A stretch of DNA of 64,000 nt, taken from Platerodrilus igneus. Its lineage: Eukaryota; Arthropoda; Insecta; Coleoptera; Lycidae. The stretch covers positions 3,410,001-3,474,000 of the forward strand of contig JARFIW010000139.1 in NCBI GenBank assembly GCA_036346225.1, written 5' to 3'. The translations under genes and the position numbers were made by a program. Below the pieces are notes generated by a model, which saw only the letters and a program-made list of their open reading frames with translations, did no database searches and had not been told where the DNA came from. Of this stretch, positions 31,978 through 43,690 are shown piece after piece (the first letter of the stretch is position 1; the number at the start of each line of letters is the position of its first letter).

Positions 31978-32162
31978 GTAAAGGGGGTTAAGCAGCCTGT
32001 GTCTGCAAGGATCCACCAACACTTAGACATTTGTCGAATTAATAGTTTTTCAGTAAATCCCTTCGCACAATTAACGTCAGTTGAGAATATCGCAAAAGCA
32101 ATACTTGTAGTTGCTTACAATAATCATCAGGTTTCTCGTCATTAGGTTTTCCATCTTGGAGT
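31978..32162 (-). repeat. Duplicated unit 2 of the composite repeat
   Basis: Aligns with 31637-31830 with many substitutions. Preceded at 31958 by ACCGAGATTCAGTGG, which is the inner end of the Penelope-like flank at 60296. Runs into the longer LINE copy 4. Confidence 0.6.
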
Positions 32163-33735
32163 TGGTTAGACGCGTACCTCCTTGATTTCTATTCTGAGCT
32201 AGGCTGCACATTTCCCTGAAATTTCCACAGTCTACATCTGCCACTATCTGTGTGCAATAGTCTAACTTCTCTTTTTCCTATCTATGCTTCTAATATATTC
32301 CGCACTATTCCCTAATGCCTTAGTATATGGCTTATCATCATATCTCTTCTATTTTTTACTGCTTTCCACATATTTCTTTCTTCCCCTTTCTTTTCTATTA
32401 CCTCTTTGTTCTTGAGTTTGTCTGTGCATGATATCTTTGTCATACGTCTATAGTACCATATTGCAAGACTTCTATCTTTCTCATGTCTACTTCTACTGTC
32501 CAGATTTCACAACCGTACAGTACTGTGCTCCACACATATGTTTTAAGCAATCTATTCCTTGTTTCTATGTTTGTTGTCTTTGAACACAGTAGTTGCTTTT
32601 TCTTGTTAAATGTAACACGACCTTATGCTAATCTTTGTTTTATATCTTTTTCGCTCTTCCAGTCTTGCATTATTGGCTTCCTAGGTAGCAGAAATCTTAA
32701 ACCTCTTGTAAGTTCACATTACCTATTTGTATTCTAGTTTTTAATTTATTTTCCCCTCCTTTGCATACAAGTACTTTAGTTTGATTTTCGTTGATTTTCA
32801 TGCCGTATCTCTCAGTTAGAACTGTTTCCATTTCAATAAGAGCAGCTTCTAACTCTTCTTTTTTATATTGTTTTATCCATTATCACCCTCAGAGCTAAGA
32901 TGGCGTCCTGGTATTTCTTCAGCTCGTTTTCCCATTCGTCTTTGTACAATTCTAGTTAATATTTTTGACACGTGTGCTGTCAAACTTATTGTTCAAAAAT
33001 TTTCAAACATCTAATCTGAGCTTTTCTTTTTTGCTATAGTGACTATGATGTTAGCTTTGAAATCTTTGGGTATCTCGTCTGTCTTATGCATATAGCTATC
33101 AAGTTGTAAGATACGTTCTGTTACTGCTTGTTCAGCGGCTTTTCGAGTTTCTGCTTGCACCTTATCTGTACCCGAAGCCTTACCATTTTTGAGACCCTTT
33201 AATGCTAATTCAAACTCATCTCTAAGTATAGCATATTCCAAGTCATCCTTTTCAATGTCTGATTCCTGGTTTAGTGCTGTTAGTTCTTCTTCGGCATATA
33301 AATCTTCTATATACTCTTGCCATCTAACCTCTTTCTCTACATTTTCTATAATAACGTTTCCCCCCGCATCTCTTATATTTTTGGTATACGGTTTTATATC
33401 CCTAAAATTCATTCTAATTAGTTTGTATGCTTCTTTTGTCTTTCCTATTGTCATCTTAGTTTGTACCTCTTTGCAATTTTCATAAATCCGTTGTTTTTTA
33501 ACTTTTTTGTATTTACGAATAATTTCCCATTTTATGCTTTGTATCTCTGTTTTCCTGTTTCATCTGATCTATTTCTGTATTTTCGCCATTTTTCTATTAA
33601 ATTCAGGATATCCTTTGTTATCCATGGCTTCCTCTTTTGTGTATACCGCATGAATTTAACGTTATTCGATTCTGTTTCTACTTCCTCGGTATAAGAAATT
33701 TTCCCAATATTTTTGAACATTTCATTCACTTATTG
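32163..33735 (-). pseudogene. Non-LTR retrotransposon, RT linker to 3' end (copy 4)
   Basis: The longest open frame (33011-33454, 147 codons) reads the region between endonuclease and RT (IRMNFRDIKPYTKNIRDAGG, then RWQEYIEDLYAEEELTALNQ, ALKGLKNGKASGTDKVQAET). The RT core is interrupted by a deletion near 32950; the C-terminal part continues in several frames to the family's 3' end GGTTAGACGCGTACC at 32162. It adjoins hAT N-terminal sequence at about 33735, which suggests that the LINE inserted into, or was recombined next to, the hAT copy. Confidence 0.75.
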
Positions 33736-33739
33736 GTGG

Positions 33740-34700
33740 AGTTAAACTAACTTGTAAAATATTTTGTATTGTTGGAAACATGTTTCAATTACAATATTTC
33801 AAGGTACTATGCGACTATTTAAAACATTGTCCCTACTAGCGATTCAAAATCGTAAAAACTCTCTAAAATTTTCTTCGTTTACAGGAGATTCTACTTCTAA
33901 TTTTCCACTATCTCTACGAGCACGAAAACAGTATTGTTTCGATTATTGGTACCAAACGTTCACGATTCAGTAAAGCTTGTTTTTCACTCAAAATTAGAAC
34001 ATTTCTTATATCGTTCTTAGGTTTACTAAAGTTTCCAACAAAATATATGGCTATTGACATTGCTTCTCTGTGATATTTAGTTTTAGAATATGCATTTAAG
34101 TTGCCATCTTTGCCAAATAATGTAGAATATTCGTTTAATGGTGCGACTACAAGACTATTTAAATTTGATTTTTTGCTCATGTCACCAAACCTGGCAAAAA
34201 TTACGCAATATTTACAAAATAAACCCTTTAATGATTTTGAAAACATTGACCAGCCGAAAAATTGAAAATGTTTATCTGATAGATAACATTTTCCTTTTTT
34301 TTTATTTTTCAAGCGTGTAGAGAAAGGTAATTTAAAACTTTTATTTGGCACAAAAACGGTACATAAAAATTCCAACTTTTTGTATTAGAAATGCCGATGT
34401 TTTTAAAAACATACTCACATCTCTATTAGATCCGTGAGCTTCCGTTTTCAGAAGATTATCTGTGTTTTTGTTGCATGCAAAATCATAAAGAACGTGGGAT
34501 TCTTTTTCATGAAAGTGTGGTTGTATTGGCTAAAAATTTTTTGTGTTTTCGATATTCAAAACAAGTTCTTGTGTGCTGCTACGGCTACTACATAGTTGTG
34601 TATCTGAATTTGAAGAAAAACTTGAAGTAACACTTCTTGATTTATTTTGAGAGAATAATTATCTAGAGTTCCCTTTCGTTTGTCCATCTTGGAGATCTTC
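33740..34700 (-). pseudogene. hAT transposase N-terminal half (ZMYM1-like, TTF-type zinc finger)
   Basis: The open part at 33914-34375 (153 codons) contains FGWSMFSKSLKGLFCKYCVI, the TTF/BED-like zinc-binding CKYC motif found in ZMYM1-like hAT proteins. Later come YSKTKYHREAMSIAIYF and NRERLVPIIETILFS, which are standard family landmarks. Coding similarity extends upstream to about 34700 (MDKRKGTLDNYS) and downstream to 33765 (REFLRF) through frameshifts. The C-terminal catalytic half is missing at the LINE junction; an opposite-strand hAT catalytic fragment lies at 30680-31610. Confidence 0.7.
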
Positions 34701-34829
34701 ATTCTTGATAACTTGATATCAATACTTTTCTGAAGGAAAATAGAACATATCACTATAAATGAAAGGATAAACTTGCCGTATAATATTATAAAATTGAAGA
34801 TATTTCTACAAATTATTTTAATAATCAAT

Positions 34830-37800
34830 CATAATTGAAAATTAATTACTGCATAGTAAAATTTACTTCAATTATTGCTTCACCAGCAACTTGCTGGCGA
34901 CGTGTATTGATGTGGGAGAAAATGTTTTTGAACATTTAATACGTTGATGATTTGTTTGTTGTTATTGACTTCTTTTGGAAAATAACAAATTTCGTGATTA
35001 TAATTTACAGATATCTCACAAACTATTAACTGTAACCTACGTAAGCCTTAATACTCTTTTATTTATCATTAGAAGTAGAATCAATTTTGTAAATAAATAA
35101 TGTAATGTCTTATTTGAAAAACACCTAGTGTTAGCAGCGCCTTCTATAATAAAACTGATATCGTAACTTTCTTTCCTCCTTTAACCCACATAATTCCAAT
35201 TGGAAATAATCTTGCATGTCTATCATTTAAGAAATATTTGGCTGTGTTGTTTAAAATGTTCCACCGTACATATCTCTACCTTGCTTTGATGATCATTTAG
35301 TTTTTCGTTAACTTTAGCCATTTGGTTTGATTTTAATTATCTTCAGACAAGAGTTTAAACCAATTCCTTGTGTATTTTTAATTTATTTTAATTGTATGAC
35401 CAATTTATGTTTTAACGTTATTTTAATTTGTAACGTTTATTTAAATATTTTAGTATTTACTTTATTATTTTAAAAAAAAAATTTATCTTAGAATTTTAGA
35501 AACACTTGCTACGTGCAGTGACATAGCCTAAAAACCCAAAACGAAACAGTATGACCGGGCTCAGTCGGCGAGTGGCCGGGGTATTACACATATCAGCAAG
35601 TAAAGGAAAGCCTAAAAGAATAGAAAAAAATATACACTCACTCATTCATACTCAAAACAAAACATACCAAAAAAAGAAATCTATAATTAAACACAATATG
35701 TACAAGGTATCGTAGTACCAAAAAGAAACAAACGATCAATCCTTACACCCTAAACTTAGCAAAATAATTTCCAAAAAAAAACAATAATCTTTTACATGGT
35801 GAGCTGCCGGTTTTAGGTTACCAGCCTAGATTAATTTCAACCACAAAAAAAGAAACGAAATTGCCTCTCTAAAACCAATAGCTCTAAATCAGCATGGTAA
35901 ATCTAAACGTAAGTTTATAAATATAATGGCAACAACAGTTTCAAATGTGCCAGCAAGTCTTTAAGCCATTTTTACATTAATAAGTCGTACATTTTTTTAG
36001 TTATTTAAAACAAATAATAATGCCTTAATATAATGGCAATAAATACCCAAAATAGTTCAATAATTTTTGTATAGACTAATTAAATTTGGAAATGCATGAG
36101 CTTAAACGGAAAAATTCAACCCGATATGGCCTCAACGTAGATAGTGAAGAAAACACTCACCTTCGAGTTGTTGCCGTCTCTAGTAACGGGGCAGAGGAGA
36201 GGTGCGCGTGATTCCGCTTTAGGGTAGTCCTCCCATCATAACACGGGGGAACCATTCATCGTGGCTTTAAAGGCCACCGGAAGGAGCTAGAGCAATTACA
36301 AGTAAAAAATAATTTAATTTCGTCGAAAAGTACCATTTTCTAAAAATCCTAAATACTTACCCAGCCGTATTGCGCCCGTGGAATTTTAATATCAAAAACG
36401 ACACGGAGAAAAACAGAATTGATATTTTCTTCTTGCTATTCGAGAATAAAGTGAATATTCATTTCGTTTAACTAAGGATCAGAGCTCAAAGTAATATTGT
36501 TGTTATTGAACAATTAAACTGGAAACCCCGAGTTTGTTGGGATAATACGCAGCGTCAGTTTGACGAAGCTTTTGCTTGAAAACACGTTATTGACTATCTA
36601 AATATAGCGTAAACTTTACGTTATGGAATTCTTAGACAGGGTATTTATTATCAATTAGCGGAAGGATGTTACAATAGAAATAGAATTTATACTACCGGAT
36701 AATGAATTAGCAACGGACAGCGTTATTTAAAATTTACCGCATAAATTTTCGTTTTTAACGCCCTAAGGGATTTTGGTTGAAAATTATTGTACCGCGTATT
36801 TATGATTAATTTTGAATTAAGGACTATTTCACAGTAGAAACAGAATTTATTCGAGCGGGTATTAACCAGGGAAAAAAATAGGGTAATTAGTTTATGCTGA
36901 AAATAAACGTAACACACTGAAAATGGGTTAGTAATCATTCTAAAGGCTTTTTGATTTTTGTAAAAATTTGTTGCTTAAAAGTCTAAGCTGCTTATTTATT
37001 TTATTCTATATTGTATTGATTTAATTATATTATTAGTAAAATTATTGTTACGTCTTATTATTTTCCATAAATAAACAAAACTATAGCTTCACATGTCAGA
37101 GGAAGTCTATCTTAAATTCTTATATCTCAAAACTAGTCATTTGTATCTTTGACGATTTGGCATTTGACCGGAGACATGAAGTAAAAGGCAAAAGGGCTAG
37201 ATAGGACAAATAATTAAGTAAAAGCAGAATGCCTTCAGCCATCAAATCGAACAACTCCTTTGTTTGTAATTACAACAGCGAATATTGTAGGAGTGAGGGA
37301 AACCTTCCTTCAACAACAGCGGTTATTAAATTCTTCAACCCTTTTAATAACTTCTTAAGACCCGCGTTCCATGTATTTCAAGCTGGGCTCCTATCTTTAT
37401 CCCAAAAATCATTTTTTATTGGGCATAACTGGCAGTAATAAATTAACCCGCCACTTAATTGAAGAATGTTGTTGCTAATTTTAGCCTAGCTCGTTTAAAA
37501 GTTTTAATTAAGTGTGGTAATGAAAAAAGTTTAGAAAATGTAACGGTGCCGTATAATTCTACAGTTAATTAATATTTTCTCCTACTTATATTTTCGTGAC
37601 GATGTCTTGAGGGTGCAATACGAATTTCAGTTCCTGCTTGTAATGTAACTGCTTTTATTCGACCGAAACTTTGTTCATTTAACAAATCTTACGCTTTAAC
37701 ATCTGTGGTGTAGCGGTAGATACCATTTTAAAAATTCCTGTTTTATTTGTTAGTAAATAGTTTGTTAGCTAGTTACTAGTTTGTTCGTAAAGTTTCTTAA

Positions 37801-38744
37801 TTGCAGGATGCCGATGGTTCATTTACGCTTCTCATTAGTGTAGTAGCACTTTGTAGAAGTGTTTCTCTTTAGTAAAATCCAAACTAACATCAATTTTAAA
37901 CCCAAGTTTAACGTAAACCTACTAAAACAGCTAACTGTTCTTTTATTTTTGGAGTTTGTAACTTATTAATTCAGTTGATGTGCAGAAACTTAATTATTGC
38001 GATAACTATTGAGCAGTCTGTCAATCAATCAATCAATAATCTATTTTGTAATTTACATAATCACCTAAATAAGCAAACCTAAATTGCTGACAAGGTGTTT
38101 CATATAGATCTATTATTACCTTATAGTATTATAGTTTTGACTAGGTATATTAGGGTTTTACATATACACCGTGTCCACGAACAATTTATAAAAAATGTAA
38201 GGGGTAATTTTACATACAAAGTATGGAAGAATGTTCCATTCAAATTGGGTTCAGAAATGCTGCTTAAGGGAGCTACCGCTGTTTAAAGATGACGTTCCAA
38301 ATCTGGCCAAGTACTGCTAAAATAAAAATATCCTAAAAAACATTCTTTAAAAAACTTCAGTTTAAGCTATTGGCAAAACCATTCAAAGCTCAAAATTCTC
38401 CTGCTTTCCTATTTAATTACAAGGCATTAGTAAATTCCAAAGTATCGGCAATGCCGTTCATTAAAATAAAAACCAGTTTAATATTATTGTTTTTCCAAAA
38501 TATTTAACACCTACATATTTCTTAAATTTTGCTCATAACCTTATCCTTAAATTTAATAACCTATCGTTCGGTCGATAAATCCTTAATCAAAAAACGAATC
38601 ACTGCAATGTTCACTTAATATTCTACGTCGAAGAATGTCAAACATTTACGTTTACACTCGCATATATGTTATACCTAGGTGCGCCTTTTTTAAGAAGGCT
38701 TTGTCTTTTTATTGTATTATTTAGGTTAAGAGAATTTTTGAACC
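34830..38744. other. No gene recognised; long AT-rich stretch
   Basis: About 3.9 kb. GC-richer islands at 35540-35600 and 36160-36290 do not code for anything that I recognise. A short (ATCA)n run is at 38018-38033. Frames at 36723, 37229 and 38095 are short and unmatched. Confidence 0.45.
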
Positions 38745-39040
38745 TCGCATAAGGAAATCCTCCATTATTATTGTGTTTAATATAAGCGTTATGTGAAAAT
38801 CACACAAAGATTTGGTTCTCACGTAAGTCCGGACATTGGTTTATAATTGCATTTCTCATAACTGCGCTTAGCCATAACCCATTTTGGAGGATGACAATCG
38901 CTCGTGGAAGTCGATGCGTCAAAACAAGCGGACTGTATTGCCGGTCTTCCTTGAACACGAATATGTGAATTAGAGTTCCTACAGTCGGCGAAGTGATCCC
39001 TTTCCCTATTCCTCTTCCTTTATCAAGCTTCGTCGATAGA
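38745..39040 (+). repeat. Direct repeat E, left copy
   Basis: About 300 bases also present at 45410-45750 in the same orientation. Shared blocks include CACACAAAGATTTGGTTCTC, GCGTAAGTCCGG, ACAGTCGGCGAA and a pyrimidine-rich TTTCCCTATTCCTCTTCCTTT-like tract. Together with the right copy it brackets 6.4 kb containing a gypsy pol wreck, so the two could be LTRs of an outer element, or an unrelated dispersed repeat. Confidence 0.6.
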
Positions 39041-39156
39041 GGACCTACCGCCAACTAAACAACGCCCTCCCCCCCAGATGAAAGACGCGCCGCGATTAGG
39101 ATAACCACTTGGTAAGTTTTTGCTTTATAATTTAAGAGGCTCTGACATCCCGGAGA

Positions 39157-39440
39157 TAATTTAACCCCGTATAAATTTCAACGCTATATTATTTTATATA
39201 GCGTTATCGCTACAATTGGCGCCTTTAACAAGTAAGCACGTTGTTTATAATGCGTCTTAATTAGCTAGCTATTTTATTAATTAAGTTAATATATCGATCG
39301 GGGAAAATTTAACCCCGTATAAATTTCAATGCTATATTACTTTCTATAGCGTTATCGTTACAATTGGCGCCTTTAACAAGTAAGCACGTTGTTTATAATG
39401 CATCTTAGTTAGCTAGCTATTTTATTAATTGAGTTACTAT
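39157..39440 (+). repeat. Gypsy LTR-end/primer-site region in tandem duplicate (148-bp period)
   Basis: Two units beginning TTAACCCCGTATAAATTTCA at 39161 and 39309, each with TATAGCGTTATCG, then ACAATTGGCGCCTTTAACAA. TTGGCGCC after an LTR-like end is a gypsy-type primer-binding-site context. The duplication covers the LTR/leader junction, upstream of the pol wreck at 40030-42108. Confidence 0.6.
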
Positions 39441-40029
39441 ATGGATGTAATCCATTTCGTGTTGCCATTTATTTAATGTCTAATTAAAAAACATATAAAT
39501 TGTATGCTTAAACCTGTAAACATTTCTGTATGTCCGTCATTTTTGTAATTAAAAGTCGTTTATACTTTAAATTATTAACGGTAGAATGTATCTAAACACT
39601 TCCATGGTTGGCAACACTGTAAGCATAATATTAAATATTACTGATACGTCACTTTTTTGCCTGAATCCACTTGTATTTTGTTTATAAATACTTATTTTTG
39701 TTAATTTTTAATTGCAATTTTTTCTTGTATTAAGTGATTTTTTAAGTATATCTAAATAATTCTTATAATGTGAAGTGAATCCGTTATATATGAAAGAGGT
39801 TTTAGTTACATCAAATTCTAAAAAATTTTATTGCGTTGGATTGACTTAAAATATCTAAAGTAAAAAGTAATTATAATTTATTACTGTTTATAATATCCAC
39901 CTATCATAATTTTTCCTTAAAAAAACTTTCAATAAAAAAACCTAACCTACAATTTGTTATTCTTGCGTTAAGTATCCATATTTTAAAAATGTCGCTTAAA
40001 AAAATCAATAATACCTTTACTTTTGTTTA
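39441..40029. other. Leader region of the gypsy wreck, gag missing
   Basis: About 590 bases of AT-rich DNA between the primer-site repeats and the RT fragment. Gag, protease and the RT N-terminus are not recognisable, so they were deleted. Confidence 0.4.
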
Positions 40030-40560
40030 TATCGCTATGGATTTAACTTTTTACCATTTAGTTTGTTTAATGCCCCTCAAACACTTTAACGTGCTATGGA
40101 TAGAGCACAGATTCAAATTTTGCAACAAGAGCGTGCTTTTTGTTTATCTCGATGATATTTTAATTGCCTCTAATACTTTTGAAGAACATATCGTAAAAGT
40201 TGCTGATTGCTTAAGTAAAGCTGGTTTTAAAGTAAACTGGGAAAATGTATCTTTTGTTGTTACTCTCGTTGCTTTCTAAGGGTTCGTTGTAGATGAAAGT
40301 GCCTTACAAGATGATTCTGATAAGGTAAATGCCATCACTAATTTTGAAACGTCAAAAAATGTCACTGAAATTAAACGTTTAATTGGAGTGATATCTTATT
40401 ATCGTATTATTTTATCTAATTTATCTGCTATCTTTGCTCGTATCACTGCTTCAATTAGAAATAAAAAGAAAGGGCAATATATTGATTGGATTTCCGATGC
40501 ACAAAAAGTTTTTGATCAAATAAAACTTTTAATTATTTCTGCTTCCATCCTAATTTCACC
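40030..40560 (+). pseudogene. Ty3/gypsy reverse transcriptase, N-terminally deleted
   Basis: A frame near 40048 gives LPFSLFNAPQTL-stop-RAMDRA, the gypsy RT segment before the active site. The frame at 39989-40279 then gives SVLFVYLDDILIASNTFEEH, with the intact YLDD catalytic box. The thumb region (NCLSKAGFKVNWENVSF; then IGVISYYRIILSNLSAIFAR) follows in another frame. At least three frame breaks. Confidence 0.8.
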
Positions 40561-40574
40561 AAATTTTAAGGAAA

Positions 40575-40855
40575 AATTCTACATATAAGATGGTGCCTCA
40601 CTTACTTACTGGCATAGGTGCCATTATATTTCAAGAAAAAGATGGTTTAGAACACCCTATTGCTTATGCAAGTCGTACCTTAACTACTGTTGAACAAAAA
40701 TATTCCGATACGGAACGGCAGCTCCCGGGAGTAATCTTAGGAATTGAAAAATTTAGGGGTTATGTCGAAGGAACCCAGTCCATAGTCATTACCGATTGTG
40801 CTGCTCTTACCTTGTTAAATAATATGAAACAACCTGCTGGATGTTTGGCTTAATA
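40575..40855 (+). pseudogene. Ty3/gypsy RNase H domain
   Basis: The frame reads GIGAIIFQEKDGLEHPIAYA, then SRTLTTVEQKYSDTERQLPG, VILGIEKFRGYVEGTQSIVI and TDCAALTLL. These match the gypsy RNase H order (GIGA...YASR, YS-x-TE, TDC/TDH). The nucleophilic first acidic residue lies near the frameshift at 40590. Ends at a TAA before the integrase spacer. Confidence 0.8.
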
Positions 40856-41039
40856 GAGTTTACGTATCTCTCAGTTAAGTTTCACCATACACTAAACCTG
40901 GAAAATTAAATATCGTACTCGACATTCTTTTTCGTGATGTAGCTGTCTTAAATCTTCTTAATTAAACTCCCAATGACTGGTATTCTAGTATGGTAAAAAA
41001 GTTACCGAACATTCCGAAAATTATCCATCCTTTCGTGTT

Positions 41040-42108
41040 ATAAAGGATTGTTTATATAAATTTGTTACATGGTCTTTATCTAAAGTTGCGAATACACCTG
41101 AATGGAAATTAATAATACCTACTCTTAATCGACCTGAAGTTGTGAAAATGTTTCATGATGATCCTACCTCGGTGCATTTAGGCGGCACAAAAACTATAGC
41201 AGAAATATCAGATTTTTATTACCATTTGCCCTTATATTAAAACCTATAACTTTTGTGGTGCGCAGAAAAATTTACAAGAAGCTCGACCTTGTTTGATGAG
41301 TGTATTTAAAAAATATCTTATCCTTTCAATTAATTTTTTTCGATTTATTAGGACCTTTACCTCGACTAAGAAAGGTAACCAAAACCCATTGGTTGTAACT
41401 GATTAGTTTTCCAAATTTGTTTTCGTTCATCCCTTACTAAAACTACATCTTCAGCGATCATGACATTTTTAGAGCAACGAGTTTTTCTTGTATATGGCGT
41501 GCCTCAAATATTTTTTGTGATAATGGTACAGCGTTTATTTCAGAAGAATTTCAAAATTTCGTAAAAAGTGAACGTGTCAACCTGGTAATCGTTACTGCTA
41601 TCTCTTTATATATCGAATCCGACGATACTACATAGGACTAAGATATATTTAAATTTGTACAAGCATTGCGTACCCCTAAGCATGAAGCTACTTTCTTCTC
41701 ACCTTCATTTTTAGTTTGTGGCCGTTATACTCCAATTGACAGAAGTTATTCTGTTTCCGACAATACCGATGTGATTGAATTTGATGAGAAAATACGTTGG
41801 GACAAAGATCAACAGTTATGACAGTCTATCTTTACCAATTCCGAAAAAAATTATTAAAAGCTTGTGAAAAAGCAAAAATTATTACAACTTTCGTAAAATA
41901 GACATTTTATTTGCCTTGGAGGAACAAGTATAGACGAAAAATCATGTTGTATCTGATGTCACTAAAACGTTTTCCGCTAAACTAGCTCTTAAATACATTT
42001 TATCACAATCTCTCGTTTAATTTCTCTATTGATCTATGAACTTCAAGATTCAAACGGACATTGGCGTATTGAAGGCCTAAAACTATTTTTGTTTGACCCT
42101 AACAAGTA
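41040..42108 (+). pseudogene. Ty3/gypsy integrase and pol C-terminus
   Basis: Scattered frames give VKMFHDDPTSVHLGGTKTIA (zinc domain H-x-H region), then LLGPLPRLRKGNQNPLVVTD (first catalytic D near its end), and FLVYGVP with a following D/N region. The last part is ISLLIYELQDSNGHWRIEGL, the gypsy pol C-terminal chromo/GPY-like end. At least five stops and shifts. Element orientation agrees with RT and RNase H upstream. Confidence 0.7.
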
Positions 42109-42502
42109 GTATTTACTTACGTTTATGTTAATGCCTTTATCTAAATATATTTCTCCTTTTCCCCTCTTATTGCAAACAATTTCTTCTTTTAGTTTTATCT
42201 TCCATGCTCAGTATTGTCTAACTATCAAGCTTTTACATCATTTATTTCTATGTAAACTTAGTTTATAGTCTTTGGCGGATCCTATCGTACATCTTTTTTT
42301 TTTAAAGAGGATTAGGAATATTTAAAATACACCCCCGGCTGGGATGTTCTATACCGGGGGCAGTGTCGGACTCTCCCTGCTAGTAGGGCCTACCGACTAA
42401 ACCTTTCCCTCTCGTCCTGCTAGTGACAAAGCATCACGGCACCACCGCTAGGTATTTCTTCATAAAGCTTGCAGGGTATTAATCTTTGTATCTCCATTTC
42501 CT
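42109..42502. other. 3' region of the gypsy wreck, including a C/G-rich tract
   Basis: At 42330-42362 is ACACCCCCGGCTGGGATG ... ACCGGGGGCAG, two complementary C- and G-runs able to form a hairpin, followed by TGTCGGACTCTCCCTG, which could begin a 3' LTR. No left partner for that LTR was found, so the assignment is weak. Confidence 0.35.
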
Positions 42503-42964
42503 TTACCACTCGTTTTTTCTTTCGTCTTGTGATTTTTTCATCAAGATATTTTCTATCATGGTCTTAATCATTTCCCATTTCTCTTTACTTAATAGCATTT
42601 GCGGAACCATGCTATCGATTTTTAGTCTTGCCTCGAGTTTATTTTCTGTAGATATTCTAGCTTCATTCCATTTATCACATCTGAACAAGGTATGTTCCGC
42701 CGAGTCTTCTTCTTGATGACAATAAGCACATATTGCCGTTTCTGATTTTTTAATTCTACACTTATACTCTCTAAATGAGCCATGACCAGTAAGAGCCTGT
42801 GTCAACCAATATGTTATATTACCATGACCTCTTTCTATCCAGGGCCTAATCTTTGGTATTAGCTTCCTCGTCCATGAAGCCTTTTTCGAGCAATTCCACC
42901 TTGTTTGCCATTCCTCGTAGGTGCTATCCCTTGCTTGTTTCTTAAGAACTCTGTCTCCACCCAT
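42503..42964 (-). pseudogene. R1/Jockey-type LINE, C-terminal end of ORF2
   Basis: A 153-codon open frame with the landmarks of the RT C-terminal extension: YEEWQTRWNCSKKASWTRKL, IPKIRPWIERGHGNITYWLT, QALTGHGSFREYKCRI, then the cysteine-histidine knuckle CAYCHQEEDSAEHTLFRCDK (C-x2-C-x8-H-x4-C). Such a knuckle at the end of ORF2 is typical for R1-like LINEs and contributes to RNA or DNA binding. The start is cut, and the reading frame ends naturally at 42503. Its family differs from the window's other LINE copies. Confidence 0.8.
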
Positions 42965-43374
42965 TGTCGTACATCTAAACGGATATTATCTCCTTATCTA
43001 AACCTGGTCATGTCACATATATATTTTTTTTAATTTTAAAAGATACACCTCTTATTCTTAGTTATAAACTTTTTCTAGCGGTCATTATGTGTAAATATCC
43101 CCAATTACTTTTAAATTTTTATTTTTTACCTTATTATTATTCCACAACCTAATATAGTCATTTATCGTGGTTGACATATTTTTGGTCTGAACAGCGAACC
43201 TGTAGAACTACTTGCTGATGTCCGGTTATGATTTACTTTTTGGCTACATATAAAATCACGACATATGCCCCTATAGTAAAATATCAGTTTCCATAGTTGC
43301 GAATACAAGAAATTTCTCTTCGATGTGTTTGTTTTCTTACGCATATATTTCAATCATACTGTGCTTCAAATGTA

Positions 43375-43690
43375 TGAGGACGATAGCATGGACAAACAAA
43401 GATAATAACAAATAGGTTATAGAAATAGTAGGGGAACAAGGATATCTGGGGAAAAAAAGAAATAGAAGGGCGGAACACGTTCTAAAGCATTTTGAGGAAT
43501 AGTATGGGATATATTACAAGGATATATTACATAGGAAAAAAAGGTAGATGTAGACCTAGATCAGATAGTGATAGATGCAGACTGTGCAAATTTCAGGGAA
43601 ATCTGTAGGTTAGTTTAGAATAGGAAACAATGATGGTACGCGTCTAACCAGTTCCAGGACTGAAGACCTAATGATGATGATATTTCAATC
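43375..43690 (+). pseudogene. Non-LTR retrotransposon 3' end (copy 5)
   Basis: Begins in the C-terminal coding region (ATAGCATGGACAAACAAAG) and ends with GGTACGCGTCTAACCAGTTC plus a (GAT)n-like tail at about 43680. Very similar to copy 2 at 7860-8190. Confidence 0.75.

Noticed and set aside
42330..42380. C- and G-run hairpin as a transcription terminator
   Set aside because: The context is the end of a gypsy element in a eukaryote; a polypurine tract or LTR border is a more likely explanation.
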